A stretch of DNA of 62,489 nucleotides, taken from assembly GCF_018982965.1 (NCBI RefSeq), contig NZ_JACBYP010000042.1:1-62489 (forward strand). Reading direction: 5' to 3'. The stretch's first letter is position 1. The number at the start of each line of letters is the position of its first letter. Shown here one piece after another: positions 47,171 to 55,247 of the stretch. The position numbers were made by a program, and so were the translations under genes. Under the pieces are notes generated by a model, which saw only the letters and a program-made list of their open reading frames with translations, was not told the DNA's origin and did not search any database. Origin of the DNA: Streptomyces mayonensis (lineage in GTDB: Bacteria > Actinomycetota > Actinomycetes > Streptomycetales > Streptomycetaceae).

Positions 47171-48120
47171 ACCGTCTGCTGCTTCAGGTCTACCCCGAGC
47201 CCTACCGCTCCCGGCAGGGAGAGGAGTTGCTGGCCTGCCTCGCCGAGGCGTACCCCGGCCGCTCCTGGCCCCCACCGCGCGAGGTCGTCGCCCTGGCGCG
47301 TGCCGGGGTGCAGGCCCGCGCCCGTGCCGTCGCCGACGACACGGCCCGGCCGTGGTGGCTGGACGGCATCCATCTGACCGCTCTCGTCCTCGCCGCGCTG
47401 GCGCTGGTGCCGTACCTGCAGGACGTGTGGCACTGGGCGCTGCACATCGACCCCGGCCGGCATGCCATCGCCTTCCCCTTCTCCGGCTGGTACCCGTGGG
47501 CGCAGGGCCCCGGCGGGCGGACCCGGCTTCTGCCCTACGGACTGCTTCCGCTGCTCTGCCTGATCGCCCTGCTGCGCGGCAAGCCGTGGATCGCCCTGCC
47601 GGCGGCAGTGGCGATGATCTACGCCGGTGCCACGTTCAACAGCAACACGCTCTTCGGCGACGAGGGCGTGGCGGGCCTGGGCTACTACGGGCTGGGCGCC
47701 CCGATAACGGCCCGTGACCTGGTGCTCTCCGGGGTGCTGTGCGCCGCGTGCGCCGTGCTGGCGGCCTGCCGTCCCGACCGGCTGCGGCGCCACTCGTACC
47801 GCTGGCTGGTCCCCGTCGTGCTCGCCATGTTCGTGGCCGGGGGACTGCACGTCATCTCCGTCAGTCCGGCCTTCCAGCGCGGCCTGTTCGTCATCGAGGT
47901 CGCCGCGCTGCTCGCCGCGTGGGTGGCGACGGCCGCCACCGGTGACTACCGGTGGCTGATCCCCGTCGGGGTGGTCGCGTTCATCCGTACACAGGCGATC
48001 GTCGTCCAGCCGAACGGGTTCATGCAGTCCCTCCCGGACCTCATCGTCCTCCTCCTGCTGATCGCACCCCTCCCGGCCCTGGCGATCGCCGCCCAGCGCC
48101 GGCAGAGCCGCGGCGCGTGA
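47167..48120 (+). CDS. Multi-pass membrane protein coupled to PadR
   Basis: The 317-residue protein has a short cytoplasmic N-terminus (YPEPYRSRQGEELLACLAEA, a pattern recurring in PadR-linked membrane proteins) and then about seven hydrophobic helices. It has no transporter motif or catalytic residues that I recognise. It is translationally coupled to padR, so it is either sensed or controlled by it. Function unknown. Confidence 0.8.
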   Translation: MNRLLLQVYPEPYRSRQGEELLACLAEAYPGRSWPPPREVVALARAGVQARARAVADDTARPWWLDGIHLTALVLAALALVPYLQDVWHWALHIDPGRHAIAFPFSGWYPWAQGPGGRTRLLPYGLLPLLCLIALLRGKPWIALPAAVAMIYAGATFNSNTLFGDEGVAGLGYYGLGAPITARDLVLSGVLCAACAVLAACRPDRLRRHSYRWLVPVVLAMFVAGGLHVISVSPAFQRGLFVIEVAALLAAWVATAATGDYRWLIPVGVVAFIRTQAIVVQPNGFMQSLPDLIVLLLLIAPLPALAIAAQRRQSRGA

Positions 48121-48218
48121 CCGACCGCACTGCTCCCCTCCCCTCAAGAAAGAGACGCGCCAAGACCCCCGTACCAAGACCCCTGCACGAAGCCCCCCCA
48201 CGAAGGTCGGAAAAGGCG

Positions 48219-49124
48219 ATGACTCGGCAAGATCCCGCGATGCTGTCCACGCAGAACCCGGACCACGGCCAGGCCCCGAGAACCGCGGCCGAACCCGGCC
48301 CTGCACGGACGACACGGCCGCGGGTCTCGGCGCCGCTGTGCCTGCTGGGGTTCCTGGCGGTCTACGCGGTCGCCGTCTGCACCCCGTTCGGGCAGCGGGC
48401 CGAGAACGCCCTGTTCGGCGGGTACGGCGCCAAACCGGCCTGGATCTACGGCTGGTCGGGGGCGGCGTACGGCTCGTCGGCCATGCCGCCGCTGGAACAG
48501 ACCGCCATGCCCACCCTGTTCGTGGGCGTCGTGGCCATCGCGGCCGTCGCTCTGGTACGCAGGTGCTGGTGGCAGGGGTGCGCGGCGATCGGGGTCGTCG
48601 TGGCGACGGTCGGGACGAAGGAGGTCGCCAAGATGATCCTGCCCCGCCCCGATCTGGTGGGCGCGCGCGTCTCGCTCGTCGAGGCGAGCTTCCCCAGCGG
48701 GCACGTGGCCATCCCCGCCGGACTGGCCCTCGGTGCCGCCCTCGTCGCCTCCCCCCGCGTCCGTCCCTACGTCGTCACGGCCGGCATGCTGTGGCTCGCC
48801 GTCACCGCGGGCGCCGTCCAGGCCACCTACCACCACCGGCCCAGCGACGTCCTGGGCTCCGCGCTGCTGGCCTGCGCCTACTACGGTCTCGCGGCCCGGT
48901 TGCTGCCCTCGGCCCACGCACCGGGGGCCATGCAGCGTCCCCGTGCGTTGCGCGTGGTCGCCCTGGTCCTGGCGGCGGCCGGCGCGTTCGTCGCCGGCGC
49001 GCGGGACGACTCCGTCACCCAGTCACTGGTCTTCGGGGCAGCGGCCTTCCTGTGCGCGGCCCTCTGCTGGGCCACCACGGCGACAGGGCCCGCACGCCGT
49101 ACACGCCCCGCACCGGTGGGCTGA
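48219..49124 (+). CDS. PAP2-family membrane phosphatase
   Basis: The 301-residue protein has about six helices and the three-part PAP2 active site: KEVAKMILPRPDL near 130, SFPSGHVA near 150 and TYHHRPSDVLGS near 200 (nucleophilic His and Asp). Such enzymes dephosphorylate lipid phosphates, including undecaprenyl diphosphate and phosphatidate. ATG 48219 follows GGAAAAGG. The gene ends 209 bp before the biosynthetic genes, so membership in that cluster is doubtful. Confidence 0.88.
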   Translation: MTRQDPAMLSTQNPDHGQAPRTAAEPGPARTTRPRVSAPLCLLGFLAVYAVAVCTPFGQRAENALFGGYGAKPAWIYGWSGAAYGSSAMPPLEQTAMPTLFVGVVAIAAVALVRRCWWQGCAAIGVVVATVGTKEVAKMILPRPDLVGARVSLVEASFPSGHVAIPAGLALGAALVASPRVRPYVVTAGMLWLAVTAGAVQATYHHRPSDVLGSALLACAYYGLAARLLPSAHAPGAMQRPRALRVVALVLAAAGAFVAGARDDSVTQSLVFGAAAFLCAALCWATTATGPARRTRPAPVG

Positions 49125-49268
49125 CCACCCGACACGCCTCCGGGCGGTCCGTGGGTGACGTGCCCGTTCGGGCGCGGGAGGGGGTTGGGGTGGGTCCGGT
49201 GACCTCGAATGCGTGGGCGGAGCATTTTCCGGGTGTTCTCGATCGGGTGCCCCGGAGGCCATTGTCCC

Positions 49269-49295
49269 AAGGGGGCAGGAGTGCCCTTGAGGGCA
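49269..49295. promoter_or_regulatory. Overlapping inverted repeats upstream of biosynthetic cluster
   Basis: The half-site GGGCA or its complement TGCCC occurs three times within 27 bp: GGGCA at 49273-49277, TGCCC at 49282-49286 and GGGCA at 49291-49295. TGCCC-TTGA-GGGCA is a perfect inverted repeat. It lies 39-65 bp before the first cluster gene, where a regulator would be expected. Evidence is limited to this symmetry. Confidence 0.4.
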
Positions 49296-49333
49296 TTACC
49301 GCGAGATGGGCGGGTGTCTAAGGTCCCTGTGCC

Positions 49334-50362
49334 ATGGAAACCTGTCGAACGGAAGGCGCCGGGAAGCACGCCTTCGTCGCCGACCTCGGCTACTCGCTGG
49401 GCGCTGTCGCCTGCACGCTGAAAGAGTCCGAGGCGGCCGGCAGGCTCAATTCCACTGCGGCGGATCTAGGCGAAGCCGGATTTCACACCCACCATGTCTG
49501 TCCGCCGGGAGTTACTTCGTACGATCTGGCCAGGGAAGCCGTCGGGCAGGTCGTCGGGCACGCCGTCGGGAATTTCGCGGGGCAGGGCGCCGGAGATGCT
49601 CCGGTGGACGCCATCGTCTACAGCACCTGTCTGCCGCACAACGGAAGTGTGAGCGACCTGGCGGCCTGGGAGGCGAGCAAGGACGTCAAGCATCTGATGG
49701 ACTTTCCCGCCAGTCGGCTCCAGGCCGATCTGGACATCGGCGAACCCGTCGTATTCGGACTCAACCAGCAGGGCTGCACGGGAATGCTCGGGGCGGTGCG
49801 GCTGGCGGGTGCGCTGCTCGCCGGTGAACCGGACTGGGAGCGGGTGCTGTGCGTGTCGGCCGACCGCTTCCCGCCCGGTGCGCGCTACGAACAGTCCTAC
49901 AGCGTCATCTCCGACGGCGCCGCCGCCTGCGTCGTCTCCTCCCGGCCCGGGCCCGGGGCGCTGCGCCTGGTCGCCGCCCACCAGATCACCAACGGCGGCC
50001 TGCACGCGGCCTCCGACGACGCGACCGTGGGCACGTTCTTCTCCTACGTACCGCGCCTGGTCCGGCAGACCGCGGAACGCGCGGGGCTGTCCGTCGGCGA
50101 TTTCGACTGGGTGGTGCCGCAGAACACCAACCAGAACGCGTGGCTGCTCCTGTCGCGCCTGCTCGGCATCGACCACGGGCGGGTCTGGCAGAGCACCCTG
50201 GCGGACGTCGGGCACGCGATCTCGGCCGACAACATCATCAATCTCAAGGCGCTGCTGGCCACCGGCCGGGTCGAGCCCGGTCAGCGCATCCTGCTCGTCA
50301 TGGCCGGGCACGGCCTGAACTGGCAGGCCGTGGTACTCGAGGCTACGGAGTACATCCGATGA
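49334..50362 (+). CDS. KASIII-like condensing enzyme/acyltransferase, altered active site
   Basis: A 342-residue thiolase-fold protein of the FabH family. The nucleophile Cys148 sits in NQQGCTGML, and the C-terminal AGHGLNWQAVVLE matches the GGG-x-(S/T)W element. The other two catalytic positions differ from FabH. PHQAN is replaced by PQNTN (261-266, no His), and the GN that carries the Asn becomes GH (VGHAISADN, His294). Decarboxylative condensation by the standard mechanism is therefore unlikely. It may act as an acyltransferase (C-, O- or N-acylation), as some KASIII relatives do. First gene of the cluster, coupled to the next by ATGA. Confidence 0.82.
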   Translation: METCRTEGAGKHAFVADLGYSLGAVACTLKESEAAGRLNSTAADLGEAGFHTHHVCPPGVTSYDLAREAVGQVVGHAVGNFAGQGAGDAPVDAIVYSTCLPHNGSVSDLAAWEASKDVKHLMDFPASRLQADLDIGEPVVFGLNQQGCTGMLGAVRLAGALLAGEPDWERVLCVSADRFPPGARYEQSYSVISDGAAACVVSSRPGPGALRLVAAHQITNGGLHAASDDATVGTFFSYVPRLVRQTAERAGLSVGDFDWVVPQNTNQNAWLLLSRLLGIDHGRVWQSTLADVGHAISADNIINLKALLATGRVEPGQRILLVMAGHGLNWQAVVLEATEYIR

Positions 50363-51354
50363 CGCGGCAAGGAAACGTGCGGCAAGGAAACGCCCAGAAG
50401 GGAAACGCCCAGCAGGGAAAGGCGTGGCAGGGAAACGCAGGGGCGCAGGCGGAGTCGTCCTCGCCGGGCGTCCGGTTGCGTGAGGCGGTCGAGGCGATGT
50501 CCGGCACGGTCGACCGTTTGTCCGAGCTGTCGCGGAAGAAGTACCAGAACCCCTACGAAGCGCTGGTCTGGCCGGAATCGGTCGAACCCGAGCAGGATCT
50601 GTTCTTCTCTCCCGAAATGACGTCGCTGCACGGCACCGTGCACGCCTTCCCCGAGGACCGGCCCGAATTCCGGCGCTTCGCCTTCCAGGAGGCCGCCAAC
50701 TTCTTCAGTCTCAACATCCACGGCGAGAAAGCACTCATATCGGGACTCGCCGAACGCATGTACCGGAACGACCTGCTGGCGATCTCCGACTACCTGCACC
50801 ATTTCATCGACGAGGAGAACAAGCACAGCGTCTACTTCGGGGGATTCTGCAAGCGTTACGCGAAGCTGTACCGGAGCAGGCATGTGCCGTTCGGCGCCGA
50901 GGCGGACCGGACGGTCTCCGACTTCCTGTTCTTCGCCAAGGCCCTGCTCTTCGAGGAACACGCCGACCAGTACAACGTCGTGCAGGCCAAGGACGACCGG
51001 CTGCACGGTCTGGCCCGGTTCATCAACCAGGCCCACCACGCGGACGAGGCGCGGCACCTCGTCTTCAACCGGGCGATCGTGACGGCCCTCTGGGAGACGT
51101 ACGCGCCGGGCTGGACCGCGGCGACGCGGGAGGACGTGCGCGCCAGGATCGGTCAGTTCTTCGTCACCACCTGGCGCGAGTACTACAACCCCGACGTCTA
51201 CGCGGACTGCGGTTTCGACGACCCGTGGCAGGTCGCCGAGGACGCCTGGTGCACACCCGGTCAGCGGGCGCACCGCCGTCGGGTCTCGAAGAAGTGCCTC
51301 GATTTCCTGCTGTCGTCCGGTGTCCTGGAGGAGGAGCCCGCCGATGTCTTCTGA
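50359..51354 (+). CDS. AurF-like diiron oxygenase
   Basis: A 331-residue ferritin-fold protein. Candidate iron ligands match AurF spacing: E123, E153-x2-H156 (DEENKH), E199 (LLFEEH) and H226-x3-E230-x2-H233 (HHADEARH). The E-to-H distance of 27 and the H-x3-E-x2-H pattern are as in AurF, an N-oxygenase converting arylamine to nitro. Relatives oxidise other amines or carrier-bound substrates. The N-terminus up to residue 27 is five RQGNA-like pentapeptides. ATG 50359 overlaps the KASIII-like stop; an internal ATG at 50497 would remove the repeats. The gene overlaps the following carrier-protein gene by 11 bp. Confidence 0.8.
   Translation: MTRQGNVRQGNAQKGNAQQGKAWQGNAGAQAESSSPGVRLREAVEAMSGTVDRLSELSRKKYQNPYEALVWPESVEPEQDLFFSPEMTSLHGTVHAFPEDRPEFRRFAFQEAANFFSLNIHGEKALISGLAERMYRNDLLAISDYLHHFIDEENKHSVYFGGFCKRYAKLYRSRHVPFGAEADRTVSDFLFFAKALLFEEHADQYNVVQAKDDRLHGLARFINQAHHADEARHLVFNRAIVTALWETYAPGWTAATREDVRARIGQFFVTTWREYYNPDVYADCGFDDPWQVAEDAWCTPGQRAHRRRVSKKCLDFLLSSGVLEEEPADVF
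50365..50439 (+). repeat. 15-bp x5 in-frame repeat at start of diiron oxygenase gene
   Basis: Five 15-bp units (codons for R/Q/W-Q/K-G-N/K-A/V) lie directly after the start codon. Each contains a purine run such as AAGGGAAA that itself resembles a ribosome-binding site. The repeat is absent from the conserved domain. Confidence 0.8.
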
Positions 51355-51610
51355 GCTGGACGAACTGCGGTCCTGGGTGGCGTCCAAAGCCCGTGACCTG
51401 CCCGCGGAGGGGCTCACCGACGACCTCCCGCTCCTGGAGGGACGTCACCTGACCTCCCTCCACATCCCCCAGCTGGTCCTGCTCCTCGAGCGGCTGCGGA
51501 AGGCGCCCGTCGACGTGGAGGAACTGAACGCCGGAGACTTCCGCGACATCGCCACCATCGGCGCGAAGTTCCTCGGCACCGGGCCGGACCTCGGCCACCG
51601 GAGGGCCTGA
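51344..51610 (+). CDS. Small carrier protein (amino-acyl carrier, ACP-like)
   Basis: An 88-residue acidic helical protein. The pattern LPLLEGRHLTSLHIPQLVLLLE aligns with the carrier-protein helix II signature, where the D-S-L of ACPs appears as T-S-L. The Ser (about residue 36) is retained as the phosphopantetheine site. The C-terminal DFRDIATIGAKFL fits helix III/IV. ATG 51344 has a strong GGAGGAGG. The next gene encodes an aaRS-like ligase, and in Bradyrhizobium such ligases charge exactly this kind of small carrier protein with an amino acid. This is the most likely substrate platform; the amino acid is unknown. Confidence 0.7.
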   Translation: MSSELDELRSWVASKARDLPAEGLTDDLPLLEGRHLTSLHIPQLVLLLERLRKAPVDVEELNAGDFRDIATIGAKFLGTGPDLGHRRA

Positions 51611-52563
51611 TGGGCAGCGCGACGGCGGCCGCCGGCACGGAACGGCGGAGCGGTCCGGGGGAGCGGAGCGGTCCGCAGCAGCGGCTCGGGCCCGTCGGCC
51701 TCCGCTGGAACCCCCGCGGATACACGGCCCTGTCGGGTGAACTCCTCGCCCTGGCCGAGCGGTGCGACGCGGCGTTCGTCCTGCTGGGCGGCGGGGCGGA
51801 CACCGGGGAGCGGCCCCGCGCCGAGGAGTACCCGGCGCTGCTGGCGGCCGAGGACCTCGCGCCCGTCGGCTACCTGGCCTCCTTCCCGCACCTGGCGACC
51901 TTCGCGGTCTCCCTGGCCCCGGACGAGGACAACCTGCGCCGGTTCGCGGCCTCCGTGCGGCAGGCCCCCGCCGGCGAGGTGCCGCCCGCCGCACAGGCCC
52001 CGGTCGGCGAGGTCCTCACCCCCGCGGCCTGCTACCACGTCTACGCGGGGCACCGCGGCGAGGAACTGGCGGCCCCCCTGACGGTCACGACCCGGAACAC
52101 CTGCTTCCGCCGCGAGGCGCACTACGCGCCACTGCGCCGCCAGTGGAGCTTCCGCATGCGGGAACTGGTCCGTCTCGGCACCCGGGAGGAGGTACGGCAC
52201 TTCCTCGCCGTCACCCGGGCCGCCCTCGACCGCTTCCTGGCAGAACTGGACCTGCCGGCCGGCTGGGAGGCGGCGACGGACCCCTTCTTCGATCCCGCCG
52301 CCCACCCCCAGTACCTGGCCCAGAAACTGCGGCCGACCAAGTTCGAGGCCTGCTACGAGGGGCTCGCCGTCGCCTCGGCCAACCTGCACGAGGACCACTT
52401 CGGACGCGCCTACGGCATCACCCGGGACGGCGCACCGACCACCAGCGGCTGCGTCGCCTTCGGCGTCGAACGGTGGCTGTACGCCCTCACCGACCGCTGG
52501 GGCGCGGACCCCGCCGGATGGCCGGACGTGCTCGCCGCCGCCGAGAGGAGCCGGCCCCGATGA
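51610..52563 (+). CDS. Class II aaRS-like amino acid:carrier-protein ligase
   Basis: A 317-residue protein with class II synthetase motifs. Motif 2 is FRREAHYAPLRRQWSFRMRE (166-185) and motif 3 contains CVAFGVERW (281-289). Three residues match the zinc ligands of atypical seryl-tRNA synthetase-like ligases: Cys141 (AACYHVY), Glu185 (FRMRE) and Cys281 (SGCVAFG). There is no tRNA-binding N-terminal coiled coil. Known family members activate an amino acid with ATP and load it onto a carrier-protein phosphopantetheine. TGATG links it to the carrier gene upstream, and its stop overlaps the next start. The cognate amino acid (Gly, Ala or Ser in known cases) is not readable by eye. Confidence 0.78.
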   Translation: MGSATAAAGTERRSGPGERSGPQQRLGPVGLRWNPRGYTALSGELLALAERCDAAFVLLGGGADTGERPRAEEYPALLAAEDLAPVGYLASFPHLATFAVSLAPDEDNLRRFAASVRQAPAGEVPPAAQAPVGEVLTPAACYHVYAGHRGEELAAPLTVTTRNTCFRREAHYAPLRRQWSFRMRELVRLGTREEVRHFLAVTRAALDRFLAELDLPAGWEAATDPFFDPAAHPQYLAQKLRPTKFEACYEGLAVASANLHEDHFGRAYGITRDGAPTTSGCVAFGVERWLYALTDRWGADPAGWPDVLAAAERSRPR

Positions 52564-53681
52564 CCGGACGGGTGATGGTGACCGGCGCGGACGGCTACCT
52601 GGGACGCCGTACCGCGGCACGCTTCCTGGCAGGCACCGACAGCCGCCTGGTACTGACGGTGCGCGCCTCGGACCGGGAGGAACTCGCCGTCAAGAGGGCG
52701 GGCCTCCTCGCGGCCCTCGGCGCCGCCGCCGACGGCCGGACCGAGGTCGTCCCGGCGGACCTCACACGTGACGCGCCGCTCGCGGAGGTTGCCACGACGC
52801 TCACCGGCATCGTGCACAGCGCCGCGCGCACCGCCTTCGACGTGAGCCGGACGGAAGCCCTCCGCGTCAACGTCGACGGAACGCTGCGCGTGGCACGCTT
52901 CGCCGCCGGATGCGACGGGCTGGAGTCCTTCGTCCTGCTGTCCACCCTGGTGAGTGCGGGATGCCGCACCGGAGAGATCACCGAGACGCTCCTGGACGAC
53001 GGCGTGGAGTGCGCCAACCACTACGAGTGGTCCAAGGGGGAGGCCGAACGCCGGCTCTCCCACGAGTTCCCCGGGCTTCCCGTCACGATCGCCAGGCTCG
53101 CCACGATCGTCGCCGACGACGAGTCCGGCCGGGTGACCCAGTACAACGCGTTCCACAACACGCTGAAACTGTTCTTCTACGGGCTGCTGACGCTGATGCC
53201 CGGCCGGCCGGACACCCGGCTCTACCTGGCCACCGCCGACTTCACCAGCCGCGGCATCGTCCACCTCGCGCGGTCGGGCACCGCCGCGGGCGTCTACCAC
53301 CTGGCTCCGGACGGGTCCGAGGCGGTCCGGCTGGGGGAGGCGCTGGACACCGTGTTCACCGTGTTCGAGTCCGACCCCTCGTTCCGGCGCAGGAGGCTGC
53401 TGCGGCCGGAGTTCTGCGACCGGGACAGCTTCGGGCACCTCGTGTCCGCCGCGCGGAGCCTCGGCGCCAGTCCCGCGGCGGGGGCGCTGCGCTCGGTGGC
53501 CCCGTTCGCGGAACAGATGTTCCACCCGAAGCTCTTCGACCACACGCGGCTGCTGGCGGACTGGCACGACGCGCCCGGCTCCAGCGGCATGCGACTGGTC
53601 ACGGCCACCTGCGAATCCCTCGTACGCACGAGATGGGGGCGGCACGCGCCCCCGCCCACGCCCACCGGACCCGAGGCATGA
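52560..53681 (+). CDS. Standalone thioester reductase (NAD_binding_4 type)
   Basis: A 373-residue extended SDR resembling carboxylic acid/thioester reductase domains. It has VMVTGADGYLGRRTAARFL (NADPH, 6-23), HSAARTAFD near 86, LLSTLVSAG near 126 (catalytic Ser/Thr), and Tyr155-x3-Lys159 in HYEWSK. Such domains release a carrier-bound acyl or aminoacyl group as aldehyde, sometimes further to alcohol. No A or PCP domain is fused. It is coupled to the ligase gene by ATGA. Likely role: reductive offloading of a carrier-bound intermediate. Confidence 0.82.
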   Translation: MTGRVMVTGADGYLGRRTAARFLAGTDSRLVLTVRASDREELAVKRAGLLAALGAAADGRTEVVPADLTRDAPLAEVATTLTGIVHSAARTAFDVSRTEALRVNVDGTLRVARFAAGCDGLESFVLLSTLVSAGCRTGEITETLLDDGVECANHYEWSKGEAERRLSHEFPGLPVTIARLATIVADDESGRVTQYNAFHNTLKLFFYGLLTLMPGRPDTRLYLATADFTSRGIVHLARSGTAAGVYHLAPDGSEAVRLGEALDTVFTVFESDPSFRRRRLLRPEFCDRDSFGHLVSAARSLGASPAAGALRSVAPFAEQMFHPKLFDHTRLLADWHDAPGSSGMRLVTATCESLVRTRWGRHAPPPTPTGPEA

Positions 53682-53694
53682 AGACAGGATTGCG

Positions 53695-54258
53695 ATGTCC
53701 CTGAGCGACAACGACCGCTGGCTGCTGAGCTATTACCGCAGTTCCGAGATCAACGCCGCCCTGTTCTTCGGACGCGTCGCCCGGATGGTGCGCCCGGGAC
53801 AGCTGCAGGCGGAGGTGACCCACCACTTCTCGGACGAGGCCAACCACGCGCGGTACTGGAACGAGTGCATCAACGACCTCGACGCGCACCCGATCAAGAT
53901 GCGGGAGTCCTACCAGGACCAGTACCTGGACGCGGTGGGCATGCCGAGCAACCTGATGGAGGTCATGGCGATCACGCAGGTGCTGGAGAAGCGGGTGATC
54001 GGCCAGTACCGCCGCCAGCTCCGCGTCCCCGGCCTGCACCCCCAGGTGAAGCAGACCCTGGAGCAGATCATGCTCGACGAGCGCTGGCACATCCAGTACG
54101 TCCGCGAGGCCCTCGAGGACATGACGGGACGCTACGGAGCCGACACCGTCGACGCCGCCGTCAGGCGGTTCACCGAGGCGGACGAAGAGGTCTACGCCAA
54201 GACGCTCGCCGAGTACGGGGAGCGGGTCACGTTCCTGGAGAACACGGCGGAGCGTTGA
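53695..54258 (+). CDS. Ferritin-fold diiron protein (second oxygenase)
   Basis: A 187-residue four-helix protein with a textbook diiron site: Glu18 (SSEINAALFF), Glu48-x2-His51 (SDEANH), Glu98 (QVLEKR) and Glu129-x2-His132 (LDERWH). It is unlike the AurF-type protein three genes upstream in length and ligand spacing. It may act as an oxygenase or oxidase; it has no ferroxidase-channel Cys and no electron-transfer domain. Short independent RBS (ACAGGA). Confidence 0.8.
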   Translation: MSLSDNDRWLLSYYRSSEINAALFFGRVARMVRPGQLQAEVTHHFSDEANHARYWNECINDLDAHPIKMRESYQDQYLDAVGMPSNLMEVMAITQVLEKRVIGQYRRQLRVPGLHPQVKQTLEQIMLDERWHIQYVREALEDMTGRYGADTVDAAVRRFTEADEEVYAKTLAEYGERVTFLENTAER

Positions 54259-54284
54259 GCCGGACCGCCGGGACGTCCGCGCCC

Positions 54285-54911
54285 GTGATCCGGATCCGCC
54301 TGGCCGCCGGCCGGAGTCCGCTGCCGGTCGCGGACCTCACCCCGGGCGAGGCCCGGCAGGAGGCCGCGCTGCCCGGCGAACGGCGGCGCCGCCACTGGCG
54401 TACGGCCCGCCGGGCCCTGCGCACGGTGCTGGCCGGGACGGGCCTGCACCCCGACACCTCCCGCCATGCCTTCCCGCACCGGCTGCTCTCCCTCTCCTAC
54501 GCCGGTCCGCTCGCGGTCGCGGCCGCCGTCGTGGGCGGGGACGCGGCGGCCGTGGCGGGGACGGGCGTGGACATCGAACTGGGCGACCCCCCGCCGCCGC
54601 AGACGGCCCGGTTCTTCCTCGGCGAGCACGAGCACCGCCACCTGCTGGCCGCCGGCGCGGCCGAGCGCCCGAAGGCGCTGCTCCGGTACTGGACGGTCAA
54701 GGAGGCGCTCTTCAAGGCCGATCCGGCCAACGCGGGCACCGACCTGCGCCGGTACCTCGTCGACCGCCCCGGGCAGTGGCGCGGGGCCGCCCGCCTCGCC
54801 GGAGACGCCCGCCCCCGCTTCCGTTACGCCTCTTTCGACGTGCCACCCGGATTCCTGAGCGTGGCCTGCATGCTGTCCCCGAACGGAGTTGCCGAGAATG
54901 CCCGAGAGTGA
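54285..54911 (+). CDS. 4'-Phosphopantetheinyl transferase (Sfp-type)
   Basis: A protein of about 208 residues. The Sfp-family motifs are GVDIELG (magnesium Asp and Glu) and YWTVKEALFKAD (W-x3-KEA), with HRLLSLSYAGPL upstream as the CoA-contacting segment. It converts apo carrier proteins to holo form using CoA. GTG 54285 is chosen; a TTG at 54255 overlapping the previous stop is possible. Its presence inside the cluster implies dedicated activation of the two carrier proteins. The 3' end overlaps the ACP gene by 14 bp. Confidence 0.88.
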   Translation: MIRIRLAAGRSPLPVADLTPGEARQEAALPGERRRRHWRTARRALRTVLAGTGLHPDTSRHAFPHRLLSLSYAGPLAVAAAVVGGDAAAVAGTGVDIELGDPPPPQTARFFLGEHEHRHLLAAGAAERPKALLRYWTVKEALFKADPANAGTDLRRYLVDRPGQWRGAARLAGDARPRFRYASFDVPPGFLSVACMLSPNGVAENARE

Positions 54912-55149
54912 GATCTCCGAACTGGTCGCCCAGATCGCGTCGTTGATATCGCGCCGCGCCGAGGACCTGAGTCCGGACACCGTCATCGCCGACCTGGCCC
55001 TCGACAGTATGACCTCGGTGGAACTGGTGGTCGACCTCCAGGAGGAGCACGACATCGTGCTGACCCGGGAGGACTTCGAGGACGTCAGGACGCTCGGCGA
55101 CCTCGCCGCACTGGTCCGCTCCCGCCGTGCCGAACCCGCGCACGACTGA
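54898..55149 (+). CDS. Acyl carrier protein
   Basis: An 83-residue ACP with a canonical phosphopantetheine motif in IADLALDSMTSVELVVDLQE (Ser in DSM), an acidic helix II and ITL-like helix IV (RTLGDLAALV). The ATG at 54898 lies inside the PPTase 3' end and has CGGAG about 10 nt upstream. It is probably the carrier for the fatty-acyl group activated by the AMP-ligase at the end of the cluster, in contrast to the amino-acid carrier at 51344. Confidence 0.92.
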   Translation: MPESEISELVAQIASLISRRAEDLSPDTVIADLALDSMTSVELVVDLQEEHDIVLTREDFEDVRTLGDLAALVRSRRAEPAHD

Positions 55150-55211
55150 GCGGCACGCCCGCGCGGCACGCCCGCGCGGCCCGCCCGCGCGGCACGACTG
55201 TGCGGCACTGA
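55150..55211. repeat. 13-bp x4-5 tandem repeat after ACP gene
   Basis: GCGGCACGCCCGC is repeated from 55150 with a 13-bp period. The first three units are nearly identical, and a fourth and a partial fifth have decayed. It begins right at the ACP stop and may fold into a weak hairpin. Confidence 0.7.
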
Positions 55212-55247
55212 GCGGCGTACCGCGCCCGTACCGGAAAGGCCGAGTCC

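Noticed and set aside
48219..49124. PAP2 phosphatase as the first gene of the biosynthetic cluster
   Set aside because: A 209-bp gap with its own putative operator separates it from the coupled genes; no functional need is evident.
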